This document shows, piece after piece, positions 15,240-21,779 of a stretch of 23,931 nt of DNA (positions within the stretch are counted from its first letter, which is position 1; every line of letters begins with the position of its first letter). A model generated the notes under the pieces. It made no database searches. It was not told where the DNA came from and worked only from the letters and a program-made list of their open reading frames with translations. The stretch lies in assembly GCA_002293965.1 (NCBI GenBank), contig DBEG01000124.1, positions 1 to 23,931 on the forward strand, given 5' to 3'. Position numbers and translations under genes: made by a program. The DNA comes from Actinobacteria bacterium UBA912 (lineage in GTDB: Bacteria; Actinomycetota; Coriobacteriia; Anaerosomatales; UBA912).

Positions 15240-17522
15240 ATGCGCCGCACAACAAGCGGCCTGGTGTTCATAGCCCTTCTGAGTTTAGCCGTCCTGACCG
15301 CACTTGTCGCCCCTGGCAACGCGCAAGCGATGCTCGAGCCTTTGACCTTCCGCGACCTCGTCCAGGAGTCAAGTGCTGTCGTTCTTGCGGATACGACATC
15401 CGTCCAATCGCGCTTGGATCTCTCGGGGAATCCGGTCACTGATGTCCGGCTGACCGTTGTGCGCACGCTACATGGACAGAGTTCGGATGACCACCTGATC
15501 ACCATCCCTGGTGGCGTCGTGGGCGACTTCGTGCAGCATGTTACCGGCCAGCCGATGTTCGGAGTCGGCGATAGAGTGATCCTGTTCCTCGATGGCTCTG
15601 GTAGGGTCGTCGGTGGTTCCCAGGGCCGCTTCGGCGTACATGCCGACATGGTGCTTGAGACCGGTGAAACGCTCGCTGCATTCACACAGCGCCTTGCAGC
15701 AGCCGCTAGAGGCCTTGAAGCTGCCGATGCGCCCGCTCCCGCTACCACCGCTGCGGCCCAAAGTAGCGTCGGTGCACTGAGTGCCGCCAGCGTTTCTGCG
15801 GTATCGCCTTCGTCGGTCCCTGGTGGGGCCGGGGCAACGGTGATCATAACGGGCTCTGGCTTCGGCACGACACCCGGGCGCGTCGAGTTCTCGCACGGTA
15901 GCTCGACCAACAACTCGGGTCGCATAGTCCGCTGGACCGCAACATCGGTAGAGGTCGAGGTTCCGGATGCTGTCAGCTCCGGTCCGGTCAGGGTGAGGAC
16001 CTCGGCAGGCACCCTCTCGACTCCGGTCAACATCACGATTCCCTACTCGCTCAATGGGATGGCATGGACTACACGGACCGTCCCGTTCAGCATCTCCTCG
16101 GCGGCTCCAGCCGGATGGCAGACGATGGTCCGCAACGGCGCAATCGCCTGGAACGGCCTTGCGAACTTTGCGTTCTCGCAGTCATCTGCGGTAGCCGCAC
16201 CGCAGCGCGGAAACAGAGTGAACGAGGTCTGGTGGGGAAGCACCGGTGCAAACGGTCACCTGGCTATCGCGAGTCTCTCGTTCTTCCGCGATACAGACAA
16301 CAACGGCGATGGATTGAACGACATGGTTGAGGCCGACATCATCTTCTCCAGCGATTTCGCGTGGGGTGACGGTAGCGGCGGAACCTTCGACATACACTCC
16401 GTAGCGCTCCACGAGTTCGGTCACTGGCTCTCGCTCGATGATCTCTACGGAACCGCCGATACGCAGAAAGCGATGTTCGGTCGGATAGCTCGCGGTGCGC
16501 AAAGGCGCGCTCTGACTGCCGGGGACATAGCCGGCATCCGGGCGATCTATGGAAACACCGCTGCTCAGGCTCCAACAGTGGCTCGCATCGCAGGTGCGAA
16601 CCGCTACGCGACCGCTGTGCAGGTCTCGCGGGGGACATTCACCCCGGGATCCAGTCGCACGGTGGTCATGGCCACGGGGCGCAACTTCGCTGACGCTCTT
16701 TCGGCTTCGGGCCTGGCCAGCATCCATCAGAGTCCGCTGCTGCTGACGAGTGGAGTCGGGGCCGTCGTCGAGCCCGAGGTCCTCCAGGAGCTCAGGCGAC
16801 TCGGTGCGGGCAGCATCATCCTGGTTGGCGGCACCGGCGCAATCTCCTCCGGTGTTGAGAATGCGCTGCGCACAGAATTCGGTGAGGTTCGCCGCATCGG
16901 CGGACTGAACAGGTTCGAAACCGCCGCGCTGGTGGCCAGGGAGGTCGCCGCACCTCGGGCCGGATCGGAATATCGCGGCGAGGTCTTTATCGCCCGCGGT
17001 GACGCCTTCGCCGACGCCCTTTCGGCAGCTCCCTACGCATACTCGCAGGGCATGCCGATTCTGCTGGTCCTACCCAACGCGATGCCCGAGCATACCGCCA
17101 ACGCACTTGCCGAGATAGGCGCGACATCGGCGGTCGTGGTTGGTGGCCAGGGTGCTGTGGGGTCGGCCGTGACCAACGTGCTCACGCAACGAGGTGTGAC
17201 CTGGAGGCGAATCCAGGGAGCCTGCCGATTCACGACCTCCGAGGCGCTGCTGCGCGAAGCGGTGGCTCGCGGATGGACCTCAAGCAACGTGGTCGGCCTG
17301 GCGACTGGTGACAACTTCCCCGATGCACTCGGTGGCGGAGCGGCTGCGGGTGCCCGCAACGGCGGCCTGCTTCTAACTCGAACCTCTGCGCTGCCTCCGA
17401 GCACCGCCTCGTTGCTTCGCGAGCTGACCCCGGGACCTTCGCGGGTCGAGATATACGGTGGTCGCGGAGCGGTGTGCGACACGGTGGTGACAACGGTCAG
17501 AGGGCTTTGGGGGATCAGGTAG
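15240..17522 (+). CDS. Secreted matrixin-like metalloprotease with TIG domain and three CWB2 repeats
   Basis: About 760 residues from ATG 15240, which opens a classic signal peptide (MRRTTSGLVF to about GNAQA). ATG 15207 and GTG 15162 are in-frame alternatives; a GAG six nt upstream slightly favours 15240. The order is: a beta-rich N-terminal domain (about 35-140), an Ala/Pro-rich linker, an IPT/TIG fold (about 185-268; SPSSVPGGAGATVIITGSGF), a zinc protease domain (about 275-438) and three CWB2 repeats (about 448-544, 551-649, 656-754). The zinc motif is HEFGHWLSLDD at 391-401, with a Met-turn-like KAMFG and an EF-hand-like DTDNNGDGLND loop before it. The third His of the matrixin motif is Asp, and the usual Gly is Ser. 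It is probably a wall-anchored protease, converging with an 8-nt overlap on the EamA gene. Confidence 0.88.
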   Translation: MRRTTSGLVFIALLSLAVLTALVAPGNAQAMLEPLTFRDLVQESSAVVLADTTSVQSRLDLSGNPVTDVRLTVVRTLHGQSSDDHLITIPGGVVGDFVQHVTGQPMFGVGDRVILFLDGSGRVVGGSQGRFGVHADMVLETGETLAAFTQRLAAAARGLEAADAPAPATTAAAQSSVGALSAASVSAVSPSSVPGGAGATVIITGSGFGTTPGRVEFSHGSSTNNSGRIVRWTATSVEVEVPDAVSSGPVRVRTSAGTLSTPVNITIPYSLNGMAWTTRTVPFSISSAAPAGWQTMVRNGAIAWNGLANFAFSQSSAVAAPQRGNRVNEVWWGSTGANGHLAIASLSFFRDTDNNGDGLNDMVEADIIFSSDFAWGDGSGGTFDIHSVALHEFGHWLSLDDLYGTADTQKAMFGRIARGAQRRALTAGDIAGIRAIYGNTAAQAPTVARIAGANRYATAVQVSRGTFTPGSSRTVVMATGRNFADALSASGLASIHQSPLLLTSGVGAVVEPEVLQELRRLGAGSIILVGGTGAISSGVENALRTEFGEVRRIGGLNRFETAALVAREVAAPRAGSEYRGEVFIARGDAFADALSAAPYAYSQGMPILLVLPNAMPEHTANALAEIGATSAVVVGGQGAVGSAVTNVLTQRGVTWRRIQGACRFTTSEALLREAVARGWTSSNVVGLATGDNFPDALGGGAAAGARNGGLLLTRTSALPPSTASLLRELTPGPSRVEIYGGRGAVCDTVVTTVRGLWGIR

Positions 17523-18441
17523 TCCTCGGTCGCTTGTCATCGACGCCCCACATGTTGACTATCACCACTCCTGCCAGCGAGATCGCTCCCCCTGTCAGCG
17601 CCAGCCATGTGGGAATCTCGCCGAGCCAAAGCCATGCGATCCAGATCGCATTGACCGGCTGGAAGTAGAGAAAAGTCGACAGCAAGCTCGCCGGCATGCT
17701 GGACAGCGCGCGATTCCACAACATGTAGGCGATGGCCCCGGGGAACACTCCCATGAACAGCCCGGCCCCCGTGGCGGACCACTCGGCGTTCGGGATTTGC
17801 GCGATGAGTCCAGGCGCGAAGACGAGCATCGGCAACGTCCCCGCCCAGATCGCCCACGTGGTGAACTCGAGTGCCGAATACTTGCGCAACGGCCGCTTCG
17901 CGACGATGAAGTACAAGGATGTGGCCATTGCAGCCAGGAGGATCACGAAGGCGTTGGGATCGAGCTTCACGCCGCCGCCTTCCCCCAGCGTGATGAGGAC
18001 GACGCCGGAAAACGCGATCATCAGCCCAAGCCAGCCCCATCGCGTGAACCGCTCTTTGAGGAAGAACGCCGAAAGGATGGCGGTGAACACCGGACTCATC
18101 GAGATCAGCAAAGCCGCTGCGCCAGCTGTTACCGTCTGCTCCCCTATGTTGAGCGCGACATGATACGTCGTGATGCCGAGGAACCCGGCCGCGAAGATGA
18201 CCGGCAGGTCCTCTTTGGCAGGAAGCCTCATCTTGATGGCTGCCGCGTACACCGCCAGCACTACTGATGCCGTCCCGAACCGAAGCAGGGCGAGTTCACC
18301 CGGGCCATACGACTCCAGCCCCGCCTTTATCCCCGCGAACGCGGATGCCCAAAGGAGCAATGCGACCGCGATCGAAAGCCACATCCACTTGTCTTGTCGC
18401 CAGTCCGTTGCGGGCGCTCCAGTTGATTCAGATTGCGGCAT
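17515..18441 (-). CDS. EamA / DMT-superfamily transporter
   Basis: A 308-residue membrane protein with ten hydrophobic segments in two similar EamA halves. The first half begins LLLWASAFAGIKAGLESYGP and ends near LSAFFLKERFT; the second ends near FQPVNAIWIAWLWLGE. This is the RhaT/YdcZ-like drug/metabolite exporter architecture, with substrate unknown. The ATG at 18439-18441 lies inside the 3' end of the sugar transferase gene (14-nt overlap), so the two are one operon. That coupling makes a sugar, nucleotide-sugar or lipid-linked glycan substrate a reasonable guess, since ArnE/F-type flippases belong to the wider superfamily, but the sequence does not show it. The stop overlaps the convergent metalloprotease gene by 8 nt. 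Confidence 0.9.
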   Translation of the reverse strand: MPQSESTGAPATDWRQDKWMWLSIAVALLLWASAFAGIKAGLESYGPGELALLRFGTASVVLAVYAAAIKMRLPAKEDLPVIFAAGFLGITTYHVALNIGEQTVTAGAAALLISMSPVFTAILSAFFLKERFTRWGWLGLMIAFSGVVLITLGEGGGVKLDPNAFVILLAAMATSLYFIVAKRPLRKYSALEFTTWAIWAGTLPMLVFAPGLIAQIPNAEWSATGAGLFMGVFPGAIAYMLWNRALSSMPASLLSTFLYFQPVNAIWIAWLWLGEIPTWLALTGGAISLAGVVIVNMWGVDDKRPRTT

Positions 18442-19228
18442 CCGGGTCCTTCCTTGCGGGTTCGGCAGGTGTCGTCGCCGGCGATGTGGGCGAAGGCGAC
18501 TCCCCTGGAACGGAGCCTCGGAAGGGTTCTGTCGTGGCGTGCCCGACCTGGGAGATTCCGTCTCGCCTGAGGACCTTCGCTGCGGTCATCGCGAGGATCT
18601 TGAAGTCCAACGCGAGTGAGCGGTTGTCCACATACCAGACGTCGAGGCGGAACTTCTCCTCCCACGAGACCGCGTTTCGGCCGTTGACCTGGGCCCACCC
18701 TGTAATCCCAGGCAGTACCTCGTGGCGTCTGGCTTGCTCGGCGGTGTAAAGCGGCAGGTACTCAACGAGCAGCGGCCGAGGACCCACTAGGCTCATGTCA
18801 CCCCGCAAGACGTTGAAGAGTCCTGGCAGCTCATCGATGCTCCATTGACGCAAGAAGCTCCCCCATCTGGTGAGGCGCCGCTCGTCGGAGGAAAGGTCGG
18901 CGGATGGGGCATCGCCCAAGGTCATCGTACGGAACTTGTAGATGTGAAAGATGCGGCCACCTTGGCCCACGCGCGGCTGGATGAAGAGTACCCCCGGTCC
19001 CAAAGTCGCCCGGCTCACCAGGGCTACGACCGCGAGCAGCGGTGAGAGTAGAAGAAGGCCTGCAGCTGACGCCGCGATGTCGATGAGGCGCTTTACCACT
19101 TGCAGCCGGACTCCTTCGGCGAGAGACACTGGGCAGGCGATCGCCTGCAATAGCTGATTGTCATCCTTCTTGCCGCGAACAGGCAATACCCTACAGGAGA
19201 ATCGCCTCGGTTCACCCGCCGCCACCAT
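18428..19228 (-). CDS. Polyprenyl-phosphate sugar-1-phosphate transferase (Bac_transf family)
   Basis: From ATG 19226-19228 a 266-residue protein. The bacterial sugar transferase domain has the re-entrant membrane helix VVKRLIDIAASAAGLLLLSP, then PGVLFIQPRVGQGG, FHIYKFRTM, a LRQWSIDELPGLFNVLRGDMS stretch holding the catalytic Asp-Glu pair, VGPRPL, PGITGWAQVNGRN and the end motif LDVWYVDNRSLALDFKIL. This is the small PglC/WbaP-like monotopic form that puts a sugar-1-phosphate on undecaprenyl phosphate, the first step in capsule, exopolysaccharide or protein-glycan synthesis. A Pro/Ser/Thr/Glu-rich tail of about 35 residues follows. The frame extends upstream to a TTG at 19271-19273, overlapping the divergent aminotransferase leader, so a shorter start is preferred. 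It is divergent from a sugar aminotransferase, fitting amino-sugar glycan assembly. Confidence 0.9.
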   Translation of the reverse strand: MVAAGEPRRFSCRVLPVRGKKDDNQLLQAIACPVSLAEGVRLQVVKRLIDIAASAAGLLLLSPLLAVVALVSRATLGPGVLFIQPRVGQGGRIFHIYKFRTMTLGDAPSADLSSDERRLTRWGSFLRQWSIDELPGLFNVLRGDMSLVGPRPLLVEYLPLYTAEQARRHEVLPGITGWAQVNGRNAVSWEEKFRLDVWYVDNRSLALDFKILAMTAAKVLRRDGISQVGHATTEPFRGSVPGESPSPTSPATTPAEPARKDPDAAI

Positions 19229-19242
19229 CTTCGCCAAGCTCT

Positions 19243-19250
19243 GATATAGT
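19243..19250. promoter_or_regulatory. Overlapping divergent -10 elements between sugar transferase and aminotransferase genes
   Basis: GATATAGT holds TATAGT on the forward strand (19245-19250, five of six) and TATATC on the reverse strand (19243-19248, four of six) around one TATA core. Forward transcription would start near 19257, 34 nt before the aminotransferase ATG. Reverse transcription would start near 19236, only about 8 nt before the sugar transferase ATG. No convincing -35 is seen. Confidence 0.35.
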
Positions 19251-19278
19251 GACGCACGATGGCAACACCTCAATGCCG

Positions 19279-19284
19279 AGGAGA
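19279..19284 (+). promoter_or_regulatory. Ribosome binding site deciding the aminotransferase start
   Basis: AGGAGA lies 6 nt before ATG 19291. The earlier in-frame candidates, GTG 19249 and ATG 19273, have no such site. Confidence 0.7.
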
Positions 19285-19290
19285 CCCAAA

Positions 19291-20520
19291 ATGCCTGCTG
19301 AGCACGATCCCGTACTAGCTGCCGAAGGCGGCCGTCCCGTCCGCACCGAGCCGATGCCTCCCTGGCCCGCCTTCGACGAGCTCGACATCGAGGCGGTATC
19401 GCGGGTGCTTCGCTCCGGGCGCGTCAACTACTGGACCGGCGACGACGGCGTTGCGTTCGAGACCGAGTTCGCCGAAGCGCACGGAGTCGAGCACGCGATC
19501 GCAATGGCGAACGGCACCGTGACGCTTGAAGCTGCCCTGGCCGTGCTCGGAGTCGGCGCGGGCGACGAGGTCGTCGTCCCAGCGCGCACGTTCATCGCGA
19601 CTGCCAGCGCTGTTGTGGCGCGCGGCGCCGTGCCCGTGATCGCCGATGTCGATGCGGGAAGCGGCAACGTCACCTCGGCGACCATCGAGGCGGCGCTCTC
19701 GCCGAGGACACGCGCGGTGATCGTGGTGCACCTCGGAGGCTGGCCGTGCGACATGGATCCGATCATGGAGGTTGCCTCGGCAGCGGGGATCGCGGTCATC
19801 GAGGATTGCGCGCAGGCGCTGGGCGGGCGGTACAAAGGGCGTCCGTTGGGGACCTTTGGGGCGTTCGGCTCGTTCTCCTTCTGCCAGGACAAGATCGTGA
19901 CCACCGGTGGCGAGGGTGGGATGCTCATCACGTCCGACGCGGAGCTGTTCGAGCGCGCCTGGTCGCTCAAGGACCACGGCAAGTCGCGTGCGCGATCCCG
20001 CGCTGCGGCACCCGCTGGGAGCACCGGATTCCGCTGGCTGCACGACTCCTTCGGCACCAACTGGCGCATGACCGGGATGCAGGCAGCGCTCGGATCCCTC
20101 GCGATGCGCAAACTCGAGTCGTGGGTGGAGCGCCGCCGGCGCTCGGCGGGTATGCTCGACGACGCATTCGCGGGCCTCGAAGGGCTGCGCCTGGCAATCC
20201 CGGGGTCCGAGTCCTTCCACGCCTACTACAAGTACTACGCGTACGTCCGCCCCGAGCGGCTCGCCGCCGGATGGGACCGCGACCGCGTGATCGCCGCCAT
20301 CGCCGCCGAGGGAGTGCCGTGCTTCAGCGGCACGTGCCCCGAGATCTACCTCGAGCGCGCGTTCACCGAGGCCGGGTTCGGCCCTGCCGAGAGGCTGCCT
20401 GTCGCCAGGGAGTTGGGCGAGACCTCGGTGATGCTGCTGGTGCACCCCACGCTCGGTGACGCCGACATCGCCGATACCGCCAAAGCGGTCCGCAAGGTCA
20501 TGGCCGTGGCGACCGGGTGA
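19291..20520 (+). CDS. DegT/DnrJ/EryC1/StrS-family sugar aminotransferase
   Basis: A 409-residue PLP enzyme of the nucleotide-sugar aminotransferase family. Visible features are WPAFDELDIEAVSRVLRSGRVNYWTG at the N-terminus (typical of the family), the cofactor-binding ANGTVTLEAAL, VVVPARTFIATASAV, VIEDCAQALGG with the Asp that contacts the pyridine nitrogen, and FSFCQDKIVTTGGEGG, in which Lys201 is the expected Schiff-base lysine. C-terminal YYKYYAYVRPE and VMLLVHPTL are also family-like. Such enzymes transfer an amino group from glutamate to a keto-sugar nucleotide, giving amino sugars such as perosamine or bacillosamine precursors. It stands divergently next to the sugar transferase, so both probably serve one surface glycan. 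The exact sugar is unknown. Confidence 0.93.
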   Translation: MPAEHDPVLAAEGGRPVRTEPMPPWPAFDELDIEAVSRVLRSGRVNYWTGDDGVAFETEFAEAHGVEHAIAMANGTVTLEAALAVLGVGAGDEVVVPARTFIATASAVVARGAVPVIADVDAGSGNVTSATIEAALSPRTRAVIVVHLGGWPCDMDPIMEVASAAGIAVIEDCAQALGGRYKGRPLGTFGAFGSFSFCQDKIVTTGGEGGMLITSDAELFERAWSLKDHGKSRARSRAAAPAGSTGFRWLHDSFGTNWRMTGMQAALGSLAMRKLESWVERRRRSAGMLDDAFAGLEGLRLAIPGSESFHAYYKYYAYVRPERLAAGWDRDRVIAAIAAEGVPCFSGTCPEIYLERAFTEAGFGPAERLPVARELGETSVMLLVHPTLGDADIADTAKAVRKVMAVATG

Positions 20521-20526
20521 GCGGCA

Positions 20527-20535
20527 TGCTATAAT
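20527..20535 (+). promoter_or_regulatory. Extended -10 promoter of the thiamine operon
   Basis: TGC directly followed by the perfect hexamer TATAAT gives an extended -10 with predicted start near 20542, just ahead of the riboswitch. The -35 region would lie inside the aminotransferase 3' end and is weak (TGGCGA at best), as expected for extended -10 promoters. Confidence 0.7.
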
Positions 20536-20552
20536 CCCCCCAACTGAATACC

Positions 20553-20660
20553 GATCGCGGGAGCTGCTGTAAGCGGCTGAGAGGGAAAGTGAGACTTTCC
20601 TACCGTTCGAACCTGAAAGACGCGCAACGAGCGCGTTCCGGGCAATGCCGGCGCAGGGAG
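20553..20660 (+). ncRNA. TPP riboswitch (THI element)
   Basis: The conserved blocks appear in order: GGGAGC (20559-20564), GGCTGAGA (20575-20582), a P3-type hairpin GGAAAGT/ACTTTCC (20584-20600), TACC, GAACCTGA (20609-20616), then CCGGGCAATGCCGGCG and CAGGGA (to 20659). The last blocks match the pyrophosphate-sensing arm of the TPP aptamer. A hairpin of about 20 nt (ACGCGC, loop AACGA, GCGCGT; 20620-20636) is inserted between GAACCTGA and CCGG, which are normally almost adjacent. It lies directly upstream of thiamine thiazole genes and of an intrinsic terminator, so thiamine pyrophosphate would favour termination. Confidence 0.93.
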
Positions 20661-20662
20661 AA

Positions 20663-20678
20663 GGACCACCTCAGGTCC
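20663..20678 (+). promoter_or_regulatory. Hairpin in the riboswitch expression platform
   Basis: GGACC and GGTCC can pair across a 6-nt loop between the aptamer and the terminator. It may be part of the anti-terminator switch or an extra stem; the alternative fold was not computed. Confidence 0.4.
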
Positions 20679-20688
20679 CACTTCATCG

Positions 20689-20713
20689 CCGCTCTTAGGA
20701 GCGGTTTTGTTTT
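20689..20713 (+). terminator. Intrinsic terminator controlled by the TPP riboswitch
   Basis: A perfect 6-bp GC-rich stem CCGCTC/GAGCGG with a TTAG loop is followed by TTTTGTTTT. It sits after the aptamer and 43 nt before the thiF ATG, the standard attenuation layout. Confidence 0.88.
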
Positions 20714-20755
20714 CTACAGCGAGGTCTCGCGATCACGAGTCGAAGCGAGACCAGC

Positions 20756-21565
20756 ATGCAGATCCACATCAACGAGAGGCCGGTGCACCTGCCCGACGGG
20801 GCGACCGTCGCCCTCGCGCGCGACCGCACCAAGCCCGACGCCGACATCCTGATCGTCAACGGCTTTCCTGTGCCCGCCGACCACATCCTCGCCGCCGAGG
20901 ATCGCCTCACGCTCATCCGCCGAGGCGAGATCCCATCTGCCGATGAGCTCGAAGCGCTGCTCGTCGCCCGCCATACGCCCGGAGTCCACGCTAAGGTGCG
21001 CTCGGCGGCCGTCGGGATCGCGGGCGTCGGCGGCCTGGGGTCATCGGTGGCGCTGGCTCTTGCCCGCACCGGGGTCGGGCGGCTTGTGATCGCCGACTTC
21101 GACGTGGTCGAGCCTTCCAACCTCAACCGGCAGCAGTACTTCGTCGACCAGATCGGCGAGCCGAAGGTCACCGCCCTCGCGCACACGCTCGCTCGAGTCA
21201 ACCCGGCCGTCGAGGTCATCGCGCATCACGTCCGGCTCACGCCGGAAAACATCGCCGGGCTCTTCGGCGAGGTGGATGTGATGGTCGAAGCCTTCGACGA
21301 CGCGCGCCAGAAAGCGATGCTCGCCGAGGCGTTCCGGCTGGCCCGCCCTGGCGTGGCGCTGGTCGCGTCCTCGGGGCTCGCCGGCTTCGGGGCGGGCAAC
21401 GCCGTTCGCACCCGCGCAGCCGGGCGCGACCTGTTCGTCGTGGGCGACGGCACCTCGGCGGCGCAGGTCGGCAACGGGCTCATGGCCCCCCGGGTCGGCA
21501 TCGCCGCCCACCATCAAGCCAATGCGGTCTTGCGACTGCTGCTCGGAGAGGATCCCGTCCAGTGA
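20756..21565 (+). CDS. thiF: ThiS-adenylyltransferase ThiF with N-terminal ThiS-like domain
   Basis: A 269-residue protein. Residues 1-58 look like a ThiS-like beta-grasp domain (MQIHINERPVHLPDG, then ILIVNGFPV) that lacks a C-terminal Gly-Gly, so it cannot itself be the sulfur carrier. Residues about 75-265 are an E1-like ThiF/MoeB domain, with nucleotide loop GVGGLGS at 90-96, VIADFDVVEPSNLNRQQY at 111-128 and the conserved VEAFDDARQK. This layout matches the clostridial/actinobacterial ThiF subfamily (thiF family 2). ThiF adenylates the ThiS C-terminus before sulfur transfer. The whole protein contains no cysteine, so it has neither the zinc CxxC pairs nor a persulfide-forming cysteine. 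The ATG has only a weak ribosome binding site. It is the first gene of the operon, 11 nt before thiS. Confidence 0.9.
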   Translation: MQIHINERPVHLPDGATVALARDRTKPDADILIVNGFPVPADHILAAEDRLTLIRRGEIPSADELEALLVARHTPGVHAKVRSAAVGIAGVGGLGSSVALALARTGVGRLVIADFDVVEPSNLNRQQYFVDQIGEPKVTALAHTLARVNPAVEVIAHHVRLTPENIAGLFGEVDVMVEAFDDARQKAMLAEAFRLARPGVALVASSGLAGFGAGNAVRTRAAGRDLFVVGDGTSAAQVGNGLMAPRVGIAAHHQANAVLRLLLGEDPVQ

Positions 21566-21575
21566 AGGAGCCATC

Positions 21576-21776
21576 ATGAATCTGACAGTCAACGGGGCCG
21601 TGCGCGAGTTCGCCGAGGCGATCTCAGCCGCCCAACTGCTCGACGCGCTCGGCATCGACGCCGAGCGGACCGCGTTCGAGCTCAACGGCCGCGTTCTCGC
21701 GCGCGACGAGCTTGCGGCGACCGCACTTGCCGAGGGCGACTCGGTCGAGGTCGTCCGCTTCGTGTCGGGGGGCTGA
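21576..21776 (+). CDS. thiS: Sulfur carrier protein ThiS
   Basis: A 66-residue ubiquitin-like protein ending in Gly-Gly (FVSGG), the site of thiocarboxylate formation. MNLTVNGAVREF at the start and AFELNGRVLARDEL in the middle are typical ThiS. It carries sulfur to ThiG for thiazole synthesis. The ATG at 21576 has AAGGAG six nt upstream; the frame extends upstream into thiF, but those starts lack a site. Only 3 nt separate its stop from thiG. Confidence 0.95.
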   Translation: MNLTVNGAVREFAEAISAAQLLDALGIDAERTAFELNGRVLARDELAATALAEGDSVEVVRFVSGG

Positions 21777-21779
21777 ACG

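Noticed and set aside
19315..20445. Minus-strand open frame (376 codons) antisense to the aminotransferase
   Set aside because: The composition is His/Arg/Gly-rich, as expected from the complement of a high-GC gene, and the aminotransferase is certain.
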